A stretch of DNA of 34,639 nt from a virus, in IMG/VR virus record IMGVR_UViG_3300033149_003079, positions 1 through 34,639 of that record; one strand, written 5' to 3'. Below, piece after piece: positions 23,264 to 30,139 of the stretch (the first letter of the stretch is position 1; each line of letters opens with the position of its first letter). The position numbers and the translations under genes were made by a program. Under the pieces are notes generated by a model. That model had not been told where the DNA came from. It made no database searches and saw only the letters and a list, made by a program, of their open reading frames with translations.

Positions 23264-23782
23264 CTAGACCACGTGAGTCCATCGCGCTCCCGTTTTTATT
23301 TGAGAAATTGTGTTCTGCTTTACACCATAAGCCAGTCCAATGGCTGTATTAGTTTCCCCCGACTTAATGCGCGCTCTTATTTCTCTTACTTTTACATCAT
23401 TGAGTTTCGCCTGAGAGTTACTCACGCCCTTTCTTTTTACTAGTCCGTTCTTGAACGCGTGCATTGTGTTTTGTTTGGCTGTCACCCACTGCAGGTTAGA
23501 GGCTCGATTGTTGAGCTTATCTCCATCGATATGATTTACTTCGGGGAGGTTTTCAGTGTTGTTGATAAAAGTAACAGCAACAAGCCTATTCAGTCTCCAT
23601 GCTTTTTGTATCTTCTGAAATCTCAACGCAACAAGCATGTATCCCCTGCAATTGCCTGGCCTCATATCTCTCCATACACCCAAGCGCGATGACCCCCTTA
23701 TTTGTCTCGTTTGGACTCTGCCCATATTTGACACCCGATGGTTTGGGTAACCCTTTATTCCTGCCCAGATCTCTTTTCCCAT
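23264..23782 (-). CDS. NUMOD4-HNH endonuclease between terS and terL
   Basis: 172 residues. Domains are NUMOD4 (EIWAGIKGYPNHRVSNMGRV), HNH core VNHIDGDKLNNRASNLQWVT (about 82-101 from the ATG), and a C-terminal helix-turn-helix (GETNTAIGLAYGVKQNTISQ). ATG 23782 overlaps the terS stop (TGATG) and has AGGAG upstream, so it is translated with terS. HNH proteins beside terminase can be part of cos cleavage (HK97 gp74), but the NUMOD4 and HTH domains make a homing endonuclease more likely. It is homologous in layout to the HNH at 16795-17289. Confidence 0.86.
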   Translation of the reverse strand: MGKEIWAGIKGYPNHRVSNMGRVQTRQIRGSSRLGVWRDMRPGNCRGYMLVALRFQKIQKAWRLNRLVAVTFINNTENLPEVNHIDGDKLNNRASNLQWVTAKQNTMHAFKNGLVKRKGVSNSQAKLNDVKVREIRARIKSGETNTAIGLAYGVKQNTISQIKTGARWTHVV

Positions 23783-24162
23783 CAAAGCTCCTTGTCCTCG
23801 CTGCTTATTTTTATTTCTCCTTTCATACTAACATCGTTTTCCACTTTGTCTGCCCATCCTGCATAATTTTTTAAGCAAAATATAAGCATTGTCTTGTTCC
23901 CGCCCTTTGCCATATTGATAGCTTTTTGCACTAGCGTTAGCCGAACGTTAGCCATCTTTTTGTCGCGATAGGCCGAAAATGTTAGTCCGCTTTTCTCTTT
24001 GATCCGCATTTGGACCAAGTCTTCGGAGCACTTCATAATTTCCGACGTGTCAGAAAGTGAAGGCTTGAATTGTAAAACCTTGTCTAGAATTTCCCAGTCA
24101 AACGGTTTCTTGTTGGCCAAAAATACCCCCTTGAATTTCTTGCCATGAATATTCTTTTCCAT
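23782..24162 (-). CDS. terS: terminase small subunit candidate
   Basis: A 126-residue DNA-recognition subunit. A helical, HTH-like N terminus (LDKVLQFKPSLSDTSEIMKC) is followed by the signature typical of phage small terminases near 78-105: LVQKAINMAKGGNKTMLIFC then LKNYAGWADKVE. It lies one gene from terL. The start overlaps the 3' end of the methyltransferase gene by 65 bp and lacks a ribosome binding site, so expression depends on coupling. ATG 24162 is preferred to the adjacent GTG at 24165. Confidence 0.78.
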   Translation of the reverse strand: MEKNIHGKKFKGVFLANKKPFDWEILDKVLQFKPSLSDTSEIMKCSEDLVQMRIKEKSGLTFSAYRDKKMANVRLTLVQKAINMAKGGNKTMLIFCLKNYAGWADKVENDVSMKGEIKISSEDKEL

Positions 24163-25357
24163 CACGGATTAATTTTACATTGCTATCGCTGCCCGTATAA
24201 TCGATAAACCTTTTAGTGATTACATCACAGTATTTTTCGTCTAGCTCCATACCGTAGCATTTGCGTTTTGTTTTTTCGCAAGCGATTAGTGTCGAACCGC
24301 TACCGAGAAATAAATCCAGGACCTTTGCGCCCACTGATGACGTTTTGTCGATAGCTTCTTCACTTAATGCTACTGGCTTTTGCGTTGGATGCTTGTAAGC
24401 GCTTGCACCGTCTTTGCCAATTTTCCAAATGCTACCGATTCGCTTTCCTTTCAGGGTGGCACCTCTATGCCAAACAAGCGCAGTCTCGTAATCGGAGGAG
24501 AATGTTTTCTTTAAATCGCCAATACCCCCACCACCCTTAAACCATATAACCTGATTTGTAGGGTACCCAAGAGGCGTAAGGTTTTCGATCCATTTAGTGA
24601 GCACCTTCCAGCTAGTCCAAACAAAAACCCAACCCTTGCTGTATTGATTAATAACGGGATAAATATCTAGAATGTTTTCGTCATTCCTTAGTACTTCGAA
24701 TTTTTGGGACTTTGTCCTCATGTTGGATTGGTAATTCACGCCATAAGGCGGGTCAGTCAAAACCATATCTGCCATACACCCGTCCATTAGATCGCTCACA
24801 TCGCCAAAGTCAGTACTGTCACCGCAAAGCAACCTATGCCCGCCCAATAGCCATAAATCCCCTTTCTCCGTGACTACATTACCCTCATCGACATCAGGGA
24901 CGTCGTCTTCTTTTTCCTCCTTGTCCTCATCTATTTCGATAGGCATTTCAAGATCGGGCATCCCAAACAACTCAAGATCAAGCTTAATATCCATATCCTT
25001 AATCTGAGCAATCATTTTCTCTTTATCATGCTCAGCAAGTTCAGCTAAATGATTATCACTTTCCAAAAAAGCATACTCCTGCGCTTCGTTTTCAAAATCC
25101 TGATAATCAACTGGGTATTCCGTCCATCTATTTTTAAGCGCTGCTAACCTACGCCCATGCCCAGCAACAATAAACCCACTTAGATTAGACACGATAATCG
25201 GGTGCCTTATCCCCTGAAACTTCATTATCTTTGCGAGTAATTCAATTTGCTTTTCTGGATGATTATTGGTGTTTTTTGGATGCGGGATTAATGCTTCAAT
25301 CCCTACTATTTTCTTAAAGCTACATTTAATAAAATCTAAAATACTTTTTATGCCCAT
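24098..25357 (-). CDS. ParB-like domain fused to DNA methyltransferase
   Basis: 419 residues. N-terminal ParB/Srx-type domain with GHGRR at 66-70 (AGHGRRLAALK), an acidic linker (145-160), then an amino-type (N6-adenine or N4-cytosine) DNA methyltransferase with DPPY at 202-205, HPTQKP at 323-328 and the SAM-binding FLGSGS at 350-355. The motif order (catalytic DPPY before FxGxGS) is beta class. It would methylate phage DNA against host restriction or mark packaging sites. GAGGAAG lies before ATG 25357, which overlaps the preceding stop (TAATG). The fusion next to terS is a recurring phage arrangement. Confidence 0.9.
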   Translation of the reverse strand: MGIKSILDFIKCSFKKIVGIEALIPHPKNTNNHPEKQIELLAKIMKFQGIRHPIIVSNLSGFIVAGHGRRLAALKNRWTEYPVDYQDFENEAQEYAFLESDNHLAELAEHDKEKMIAQIKDMDIKLDLELFGMPDLEMPIEIDEDKEEKEDDVPDVDEGNVVTEKGDLWLLGGHRLLCGDSTDFGDVSDLMDGCMADMVLTDPPYGVNYQSNMRTKSQKFEVLRNDENILDIYPVINQYSKGWVFVWTSWKVLTKWIENLTPLGYPTNQVIWFKGGGGIGDLKKTFSSDYETALVWHRGATLKGKRIGSIWKIGKDGASAYKHPTQKPVALSEEAIDKTSSVGAKVLDLFLGSGSTLIACEKTKRKCYGMELDEKYCDVITKRFIDYTGSDSNVKLIRDGKEYSWQEIQGGIFGQQETV

Positions 25358-25605
25358 TACTTCCTCCATACATAATTCATCCTAACCCTCTCAACCCAAG
25401 CCTCTCGCTCAACCTCGCTGGCTTGCCTAAAATCGAACGTGTCAACAAGCTTCAAAAGCCTTGTCTTACATACCCGCTCAAATGAGTCGTAGACTACACC
25501 TCGGCGGCTTTGCATCGCTTCAATTTTGTCGATCCATTTCTGCCGGTCGTAAGTTATTTTGTTTTTATTGTGCAATTCTGCTAAAGATCTTAATTCGTGA
25601 TTCAT
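25357..25605 (-). CDS. hypothetical charged protein
   Basis: An 82-residue, strongly charged, helical protein, with aromatic residues near the C terminus (WVERVRMNYVWRK). The ATG follows GGGGAGGGCA. It overlaps the methyltransferase start by one base, so the two are co-translated. The helical, basic nature would fit a small DNA-binding partner, but no family is recognised. Confidence 0.55.
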   Translation of the reverse strand: MNHELRSLAELHNKNKITYDRQKWIDKIEAMQSRRGVVYDSFERVCKTRLLKLVDTFDFRQASEVEREAWVERVRMNYVWRK

Positions 25606-25619
25606 TGCCCTCCCCGTAT

Positions 25620-25823
25620 TTAGCGCATCAAATCAATTGGAATTCTAAAAATAATAGCACAGTGGCGCACGAATTCATCATGTATTTTATAATACGTGAC
25701 GCCGTCGGACTCGATTTCGATTTGAGTGATATGCCCTATGCCGATGCATTGACGAGAATGCTTTCCGTCAACAATCTCTCTATAATAACGAACGAGGTCA
25801 TTTATTTCATATTCGTCTTCCAT
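25620..25823 (-). CDS. small hypothetical beta-rich protein
   Basis: A 67-residue protein with a compact beta pattern (YEINDLVRYYREIVDGKHSR; HITQIEIESDGVTYYKIHDE). This resembles small SH3-like or DUF-type phage proteins that begin with a charged strand and a turn, but I cannot name it. There is no Shine-Dalgarno, and a promoter candidate (25830-25859) ends only a few bases upstream, so the message may be nearly leaderless. It is the first gene of the packaging cluster. Confidence 0.5.
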   Translation of the reverse strand: MEDEYEINDLVRYYREIVDGKHSRQCIGIGHITQIEIESDGVTYYKIHDEFVRHCAIIFRIPIDLMR

Positions 25824-25829
25824 GGGTAT

Positions 25830-25859
25830 ATTGTATCACATTAAATTTGGAGGACCCAA
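25830..25859 (-). promoter_or_regulatory. candidate promoter for the packaging/capsid operon
   Basis: On the minus strand, TTGGGT (25859-25854) is 18 bp from TACAAT (25835-25830). This is the only plausible promoter in the 77-bp gap between the small-gene operon and the packaging genes. The -35 is weak (3 of 6 matches), and the start point would leave almost no leader. Confidence 0.4.
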
Positions 25860-25900
25860 ATCAGTGAAGCGTAGCGATATAATGAAAGCCCTTGTTGGTA

Positions 25901-26389
25901 TTAATCCCCCTTGACGGACCACCCAAAAGGCACTTCCCCGTCAACAATGGACTGCCAATGCTTGCGGCATTTTTCTGCACCTTCCCTTTCTAGCAAATTG
26001 GCTTTCGCTTTCTTTTGGAGCTCTTCCCATATCTCACTGGTTATCGTTTGTTGAAATTTATCCTCATATTGAGGGAATAACATATTATTAAAGTCGACCA
26101 ATTTTAACGGCCCCTCTACCATCATTAAATCTCTTATCATTTCCCAGCCCATAAACCCTGCTTGGTACCCGGTAACTCCGCCACATTTCGGTGAAGCATT
26201 AATGACTTTCATGGCTGCTTTCATGGCCGCCACACAACCATAAACAATAGTTCCGTAGTCATGCTTGAACTCCATAATTTCGTCCAGAAAAAGGACGAGC
26301 TCTTCTTTTGTTTTGACCTTTTTTGCTTTTTCATAAATCATTTTTTGGTATTCTTTTTCGGACATTGGTGCTTTTTCGTCTATTGCCAT
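25901..26389 (-). CDS. conserved phage protein of unknown function
   Basis: A 162-residue protein. The central pattern (YGTIVYGCVAAMKAAMKVIN, then GGVTGYQAGFMGWEMIRDLM) resembles a family of phage hypothetical proteins with an alanine-rich helix followed by G-(I/V)-TG-(F/Y)-QA. The C-terminal HWQSIVDGEVPFGWSV also seems characteristic. No catalytic motif is visible. GGAGAG lies seven bases before the ATG, and the gene overlaps the previous one by about 10 bp. It ends the small-gene operon. Confidence 0.6.
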   Translation of the reverse strand: MAIDEKAPMSEKEYQKMIYEKAKKVKTKEELVLFLDEIMEFKHDYGTIVYGCVAAMKAAMKVINASPKCGGVTGYQAGFMGWEMIRDLMMVEGPLKLVDFNNMLFPQYEDKFQQTITSEIWEELQKKAKANLLEREGAEKCRKHWQSIVDGEVPFGWSVKGD

Positions 26390-26673
26390 GAATTACTCTC
26401 CTTCATATGCTCAATTACTTTTAAATTATCTCTGAATTGCTCTCTTTCTCCCAAAAGTCCCCCTCTCTTCATGTCCAGAAAACGCTTTGCATTCCCGTTA
26501 GGGTTTTCCGAAGAAAGAATCAATTCATACCCCTCAATATCCGCCCTAACATGCTCGGTGTCGTTTTGCTTTTGAAAGTATTTAAGTTGAGCCAAGCAAT
26601 GCTTTATCATTCCTTTAGAATCATCGGGGTCAATTGTTACATTTCCCCACGGGGCGTTTATTTCCATTTTCAT
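26380..26673 (-). CDS. small hypothetical protein
   Basis: A 97-residue protein with a short strand-rich N terminus (NAPWGNVTIDPDDSKG) and helical remainder (HCLAQLKYFQKQNDTEHVRA). I place the start at ATG 26673, which has AGGA six bases upstream and overlaps the previous stop as TAATG; the longer frame from 26715 lies wholly within the upstream gene. No domain is recognised. Confidence 0.55.
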   Translation of the reverse strand: MKMEINAPWGNVTIDPDDSKGMIKHCLAQLKYFQKQNDTEHVRADIEGYELILSSENPNGNAKRFLDMKRGGLLGEREQFRDNLKVIEHMKESNSWQ

Positions 26674-26834
26674 TATTTCCTGTCTCCTATTAGTGCCCGC
26701 TCCGCAAAAGAACAATAAGTAATATCATCCATAGTCGCCTCATTATCCGCTATGTACTGGAGGGCTGACTTAAGCCGGTTGTTTTCTTCTCTCAGCTTAA
26801 GGATTTCCTTCAGTGGCACCTCAACTGCGTCCAT
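26673..26834 (-). CDS. 53-residue leucine-zipper-like small protein
   Basis: A short gene beginning MDAVEVPLKEILKLREENNR and ending AERALIGDRK. It starts on the last base of the previous stop (TAATG), has GGTGAG five bases upstream, and ends by overlapping the next ATG in the same way. The heptad LKEILKLREENNRLKSALQ suggests a coiled coil. Overlaps at both ends support a real gene despite its length. Confidence 0.6.
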   Translation of the reverse strand: MDAVEVPLKEILKLREENNRLKSALQYIADNEATMDDITYCSFAERALIGDRK

Positions 26835-27034
26835 TACTCACCTTTTTTCTTCTTAGGCTTAAACTCAACATACCGACAAATAATATCCTCAGGCTTGACG
26901 CCTAACTCAACCACGCCATTCACATCAATATCATAAGTTTTCCCCTTCGCGCCCACGCTATAGCTCTCAACCGTTCCTATGCAAATGTCTGCCTCGTTAT
27001 CGCCCCTCCAATGGAACCCCGTGCGAGTCAACAC
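26834..27034 (-). CDS. small hypothetical beta-rich protein
   Basis: A 66-residue protein. The convincing part starts near residue 15 (ADICIGTVESYSVGAKGKTY, then DIDVNGVVELGVKPEDIICR), a small beta-barrel-like fold. The GTG at 27034 has no ribosome binding site, but GGAGGGG lies at about 27009, where no ATG, GTG or TTG follows in frame, so the true start is uncertain. The first ~38 bases overlap the 33-codon ORF in another frame. Confidence 0.45.
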   Translation of the reverse strand: MLTRTGFHWRGDNEADICIGTVESYSVGAKGKTYDIDVNGVVELGVKPEDIICRYVEFKPKKKKGE

Positions 27035-27098
27035 TTGCTTTAAATTTAGTCACGTCGCCTCTTACTAATTTAATTTCTTTCTTAATTTCTGCACTCAT
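26997..27098 (-). CDS. possible 33-residue small protein
   Basis: Starts with ATG overlapping the previous stop (TGATG), with GGAGAG upstream, and encodes MSAEIKKEIKLVRGDVTKFK followed by a short tail. Initiation signals are better than those of the next gene, with which it overlaps. It may be a genuine small protein or the 5' part of that gene separated by a frameshift. Confidence 0.4.
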   Translation of the reverse strand: MSAEIKKEIKLVRGDVTKFKASVDSHGVPLEGR

Positions 27099-27325
27099 CA
27101 CTGCTCTCCTCTCTTTAATATTTTCACAGACTCCCCGTTAATAAGAAGCCCCAATTTTTCACATCGTTTTATTGCTCTAGCATTAATCCTCAACTTTCTC
27201 GCAGCCTCAGAAATCGAGACATATTCCGTTTTACCGATAATGACTTTCATCGATCTCTTCAATCGCGCCCGCTTAACGCCCTCCAAATAATCTTTAAACA
27301 TTAATGCCTGTTCTTTTGCCCCCAT
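27098..27325 (-). CDS. small helix-turn-helix protein
   Basis: A 75-residue basic protein. Residues about 32-60 form an excisionase/homeodomain-like HTH (YVSISEAARKLRINARAIKR followed by CEKLGLL), and a hydrophobic C-terminal strand follows. The N terminus is helical and basic (FKDYLEGVKRARLKRSMK). GGGGAT precedes the ATG. It could be a phage transcription regulator. A true excisionase is less likely because no integrase is present. Confidence 0.55.
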   Translation of the reverse strand: MGAKEQALMFKDYLEGVKRARLKRSMKVIIGKTEYVSISEAARKLRINARAIKRCEKLGLLINGESVKILKRGEQ

Positions 27326-27347
27326 AATATCCCCACTTTTTGCATTT

Positions 27348-27512
27348 CTAGTCCTTCATTCTTTTCATCTTTTGCTCAAGCCCCCTAACATCTCCATATA
27401 GCGCCTTCACGACAACCTCATAAATTGCTTCATGCGTGTCTTCGTCCAGTAAAAGAAAAGCCAGCATTGTTTTTCTCACATCCTCTCGGTACGCTTCCAG
27501 ATCTCTGTCCAT
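27348..27512 (-). CDS. 54-residue helical small protein
   Basis: The start is placed at the ATG of MDRDLEAYREDVRK because GGAAGGGAC lies about seven bases upstream. The protein is helical, with a hydrophobic centre (TMLAFLLLDEDTHEAIYEVV) and a basic end. It overlaps the 3' end of the previous gene by 83 bp in a different frame, unusually large for this genome, so either that gene or this one may be shorter than drawn. Confidence 0.5.
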   Translation of the reverse strand: MDRDLEAYREDVRKTMLAFLLLDEDTHEAIYEVVVKALYGDVRGLEQKMKRMKD

Positions 27513-27723
27513 TCTTTTGTCCCTTCCATTCCTGGCAGTAAAACCCTGGTTTCTTCCAGTAATCCTCAATTATCACATCATCAATAGGGCACTCGCCCCA
27601 ATCACCGTTTTTCTTGCAATTATTGCACGTCCCATGGTGAGTCACTCTCTCTATGCTCTCAGCAATGCGCTCTCGGACATGATTTTCAATAAAGCGAAAA
27701 TATTCATTTAGCGTTTCGTCCAC
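27430..27723 (-). CDS. small cysteine-rich, probably zinc-binding protein
   Basis: A 97-residue protein with CNNCKKNGDWGECPIDDVII and GFYCQEW, giving cysteines at 33, 36, 45 and 63 in a possible zinc site. The GTG start has GGAGGA eight bases before it. Similar small CxxC...C...C phage proteins exist with no known role. The last 28 residues (QKNGQRSGSVPRGCEKNN...) lack structure and overlap the next gene. Confidence 0.5.
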   Translation of the reverse strand: MDETLNEYFRFIENHVRERIAESIERVTHHGTCNNCKKNGDWGECPIDDVIIEDYWKKPGFYCQEWKGQKNGQRSGSVPRGCEKNNAGFSFTGRRHA

Positions 27724-27753
27724 TTGACTTTTCCTCCCAACTTTTGCACATGA

Positions 27754-27987
27754 TCACTCATCAATAAACCCATTGTCGCGCAATATATAATAATACCCCT
27801 GCATTTTACAGTATTCGAGTGCCTGCCTTTCTTGCGATTGACTCCCACTCTGCCAAGCCATTTCGTTAGGAAAAGGGATCTGATCAACTACACACTCTTT
27901 GATCTGTTCTGTGCAGAAATTTATGTCTAGCAATTCTTGATCGACAAGACAGAACGTTATTATTAAATTTAGTATTATTGCGGTCAT
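27754..27987 (-). CDS. small protein with N-terminal hydrophobic segment
   Basis: 77 residues. The first 16 are hydrophobic (TAIILNLIITFCLV) and could be a signal peptide or anchor; the rest is polar with four cysteines (C12, C25, C32, C60) that could form disulfides if exported. Its ATG overlaps the previous stop (ATGA). A periplasmic or envelope role is possible, but no family is recognised. Confidence 0.5.
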   Translation of the reverse strand: MTAIILNLIITFCLVDQELLDINFCTEQIKECVVDQIPFPNEMAWQSGSQSQERQALEYCKMQGYYYILRDNGFIDE

Positions 27988-28373
27988 GCCTTCAGCTCCT
28001 TTGGAGCGACAAAATCACCCGTTGGTAACTCGTACTCATGTCCCTGTTTTTTCCACAAATGCAGTACCGGACCTATTGACCGATATTCGCTTTTTTTTGG
28101 GTGGAACTGAACAACGGTTTCTTCTGAATCCCAGACAAGATCTTTAACGTATTCCATTTCATCCCAATTAGGGAGCCGTCGGGGGTTTTTGTTTGGCTTA
28201 TCTGACACGGATACACTTGCATGATCCCAGCCTTCGCCATCGCTAACAACCAGATTAAGAATAATATTTCTGTATGGAATCCTAAAGTGTCCGTTATTCC
28301 CCTTGCCCTTTCTACCTATCGCTGGATGCCTATATTCGTATTGAGTTATTTCCTTTTTATAGTTTTGCTTCAT
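27984..28373 (-). CDS. DUF7694-like phage protein
   Basis: A 129-residue protein with the pattern I associate with the phage DUF7694 family: WDHASVSVSDKPNKNPRRLP, then NWDEMEYVKDLVW, then EETVVQFHPKKSEYRSIGPV and HLWKKQG. These proteins are widespread in phages and have no known activity. It overlaps both neighbours by 4 bp (ATGA). The family name is from memory and should be treated as probable. Confidence 0.65.
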   Translation of the reverse strand: MKQNYKKEITQYEYRHPAIGRKGKGNNGHFRIPYRNIILNLVVSDGEGWDHASVSVSDKPNKNPRRLPNWDEMEYVKDLVWDSEETVVQFHPKKSEYRSIGPVLHLWKKQGHEYELPTGDFVAPKELKA

Positions 28374-28645
28374 TCCTCACCCCTTCGATTCAATAACTCA
28401 TCAACATTGATTCTTAATCTAATCATCTCATCGATTATGGCATCAAAGTTTTTCACTATATGCGTCTTTCTATCGGTTTTATTATAGCCCTTAGCATTTG
28501 CCCAATATTTCTTTTTTGCGAACTCCGCCTGGCAAGCCTTGCAGCTCGGTCTCCGATCTCCCCTAGGATTAGTGATACTGTATTCCGAAATAGCTTTAAG
28601 CTTTCCGCATTTAGAGCACCTTTTTCTTTCTTTCGCTACATTCAT
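28370..28645 (-). CDS. zinc-ribbon protein
   Basis: A 91-residue protein. CSKCGKLKAISEYSI (C10, C13) and CKACQAEFAKKKYW (C35, C38) make a CxxC-x21-CxxC zinc ribbon, the type found in phage HNH-associated and recombination-endonuclease-VII-like small proteins. The remainder is helical and basic. No HNH residues follow, so it may only bind nucleic acid. It overlaps the upstream membrane protein gene by 35 bp and the next by 4 bp. Confidence 0.6.
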   Translation of the reverse strand: MNVAKERKRCSKCGKLKAISEYSITNPRGDRRPSCKACQAEFAKKKYWANAKGYNKTDRKTHIVKNFDAIIDEMIRLRINVDELLNRRGEE

Positions 28646-28781
28646 TCCTCACCCTCTCATATTTCACGTTAATTTCCTTTACCCGAGCAATCTCCCCTCT
28701 GAGATACGTAATACGGACAAGCAAAAGATATATTACCGCCAAAAGACATACTGCTAACAACATCCTCTCAAGTCCACTCAT
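28611..28781 (-). CDS. small single-pass membrane protein with coiled coil
   Basis: 56 residues, starting at ATG 28781 (GAGAGGAG upstream, overlapping the previous stop as ATGA). One transmembrane helix (MLLAVCLLAVIYLLLV), then a basic coiled-coil tail (YLRGEIARVKEINVKYERVR). It may be paired with the 51-residue membrane protein directly upstream. Confidence 0.5.
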   Translation of the reverse strand: MSGLERMLLAVCLLAVIYLLLVRITYLRGEIARVKEINVKYERVRNECSERKKKVL

Positions 28782-28933
28782 GCCACTCCTCTCTTGGTTA
28801 CATCGTCTGCCCACAGCATCAGGGCTACTGCAAAAAAATATGGCAACTCATCTCTGAAGAGATAAGCGGCGAACAGCACCATAGGGAGTGCCAATATTAA
28901 GAGAAACCATTTATTAAATTTTTCCTTATTCAT
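28778..28933 (-). CDS. 51-residue membrane protein
   Basis: Starts MNKEKFNKWFLLILALPMVL, with a second hydrophobic segment (LPYFFAVALMLWADD), so it probably has two membrane segments. GGAG lies six bases before the ATG and directly follows the T9 tract of a terminator-like hairpin, so translation and transcription of this gene could be controlled by that structure. The stop overlaps the next start. Confidence 0.55.
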   Translation of the reverse strand: MNKEKFNKWFLLILALPMVLFAAYLFRDELPYFFAVALMLWADDVTKRGVA

Positions 28934-28943
28934 GCTACACTCC

Positions 28944-29030
28944 AAAAAAAAAGGACTCCTGCAACCTGTGCAACCCTATCCATATTGACCGACAATTTAA
29001 TCAACACAGAAGCACAATTCCCAGGAGTCC
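28944..29030 (-). terminator. long nested hairpin with T9 tract ahead of a membrane protein operon
   Basis: On the minus strand, GGACTCCTG (29030-29022) pairs perfectly with CAGGAGTCC (28961-28953), followed directly by nine T residues. Inside, a symmetric 5/5 internal loop is followed by TGTGC/GCACA, and the 40-nt apical part can form small alternative pairs (CTGTG/CACAG, ATTG/CAAT). The apical loop contains ATATGGATAG. The next gene's Shine-Dalgarno lies straight after the T-run, so this looks like an attenuator or leader RNA rather than a plain operon end. Confidence 0.65.
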
Positions 29031-29059
29031 CACAACAACATCTTATCCCTACCGGGAAC

Positions 29060-29440
29060 CTATTTCTTATCTATAATGCATTTACATGTTTCAAGATTTT
29101 CGAGAAGAATAGTCTCGATTCTTTTTGCGTTTTTCTCATCTCTCAGCAATATATATTCTCTATACACGCCGAGAAGTACTGCCATGCGATTAATTTCGCT
29201 TGCTGTTTTAGCCGCCTGCTTAATCAATTTTACTTTTGTTTCCTGCTCGGCTTTCTTAGTCGGACGCGCCTTTTTTTTTGCAATAACTTTTTTTGCTGTA
29301 CCCGCTACTTTAGTTTTCTTCGGTGGCATATCAATACCCTTTCTAATCCAATCATTAACCGTGCTCATGTTAACGCCCCATTGCGCCGCTACTTCTTTCG
29401 TCGTAATTTTCTCTTTAGCTTTGTAATCTTTTACATTCAT
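29060..29440 (-). CDS. HTH DNA-binding protein with basic linker
   Basis: 126 residues. The N-terminal HTH (TTKEVAAQWGVNMSTVNDWI followed by RKGIDMP) resembles MerR/AlpA or terminase-small-subunit type. A very lysine-rich linker (41-75) follows, then a C-terminal helical domain probably used for oligomerisation. It overlaps the previous gene by 4 bp and is the last gene before the long leader hairpin, so it may regulate that leader or the phage early promoters. Confidence 0.6.
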   Translation of the reverse strand: MNVKDYKAKEKITTKEVAAQWGVNMSTVNDWIRKGIDMPPKKTKVAGTAKKVIAKKKARPTKKAEQETKVKLIKQAAKTASEINRMAVLLGVYREYILLRDEKNAKRIETILLENLETCKCIIDKK

Positions 29441-29871
29441 TTACTCTCTCCATTAATTATCTTTAAACCCTCATTGGTTTTATCCCACAGTCCATCAACT
29501 CGCGTCGAATGTAGATTCAAAATATCCATGGCTTCTTTCTTTTTGCGCTTCTTAAATCGCTTATACTTAAGAATGTCATGCCATTTGATAATCATACCTT
29601 TTCCGTTAATAATGATAATGTCAGCATGAAACTTAGAGTTTTCCTCACTCATTCTTGACTGCGGCCACAACGGATCTATTCGCCATTTGACTTTGTTGAA
29701 CTCTTCTTGAAATTTATCGAATGATACGTAATCCCACTGGAGACCACTAACACCCTCCATCATGTATTTATGAGTAGAGTAAGAACTCCATATTTCTGCT
29801 ACAAGCACAATGCTTAGACCTAAAGAGCATCCTATCGCACACATTATAATAACCGTTATCACTTTCTCCAT
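29437..29871 (-). CDS. membrane-anchored hypothetical protein
   Basis: 144 residues. An N-terminal transmembrane segment (VITVIIMCAIGCSLGLSIVL) is followed by a soluble domain with KWRIDPLWPQS and a nuclease-like phrase HADIIIINGKGMIIKWHDIL, and then a basic KYKRFKKRKKKEA segment. No family is recognised. I start at ATG 29871 because AGAGGTAG lies about eight bases upstream; the frame beginning at 29916 would overlap the previous gene. Confidence 0.55.
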   Translation of the reverse strand: MEKVITVIIMCAIGCSLGLSIVLVAEIWSSYSTHKYMMEGVSGLQWDYVSFDKFQEEFNKVKWRIDPLWPQSRMSEENSKFHADIIIINGKGMIIKWHDILKYKRFKKRKKKEAMDILNLHSTRVDGLWDKTNEGLKIINGESK

Positions 29872-29884
29872 AAATACTACCTCT

Positions 29885-30139
29885 TTAGTTTCGGCGAAAT
29901 TCGCTTTCCTCTCCATTTTTGCAATTCAATATTTCCAACTCTTCATTAAGTTCAACTATTTTTCCCCATTGCTGGGCAATTGTTCCCTTAAGCTCGTTAA
30001 CCTCAGCAAGTAGTCGAGGGCATTTCGGGCAGTCCCCGAGTTTAATTTGCTTTTCGCATTCCTCACATAATCCCCCGTTAAGCTCTTCGAGGATGACAAT
30101 TTTGTCTATTGGGTCTATCCCGCAAAACTTGCATATCAT
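29885..30139 (-). CDS. small cysteine-rich zinc-finger protein with coiled coil
   Basis: 84 residues: MICKFCGIDP (C3, C6), GLCEECEKQ (C25, C28) and DCPKCPRLL (C37, C40), three CxxC knuckles that can bind one or two zinc ions, followed by a coiled coil (VNELKGTIAQQWGKIVELNE). The start overlaps the previous stop (ATGA). It may be an adaptor binding nucleic acid or a protein partner. Confidence 0.55.
   Translation of the reverse strand: MICKFCGIDPIDKIVILEELNGGLCEECEKQIKLGDCPKCPRLLAEVNELKGTIAQQWGKIVELNEELEILNCKNGEESEFRRN

Noticed and set aside
23240-23280. tRNA D-arm-like string GGTCTAGTGGTTAGCTA on the minus strand
   Set aside because: It is formed by the HNH 3' codons and spacer; no T-arm or acceptor partner follows, so it is not a tRNA.
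27098-27325. Excisionase
   Set aside because: The HTH is compatible, but no integrase or attachment site is present, so the name would be unsupported.
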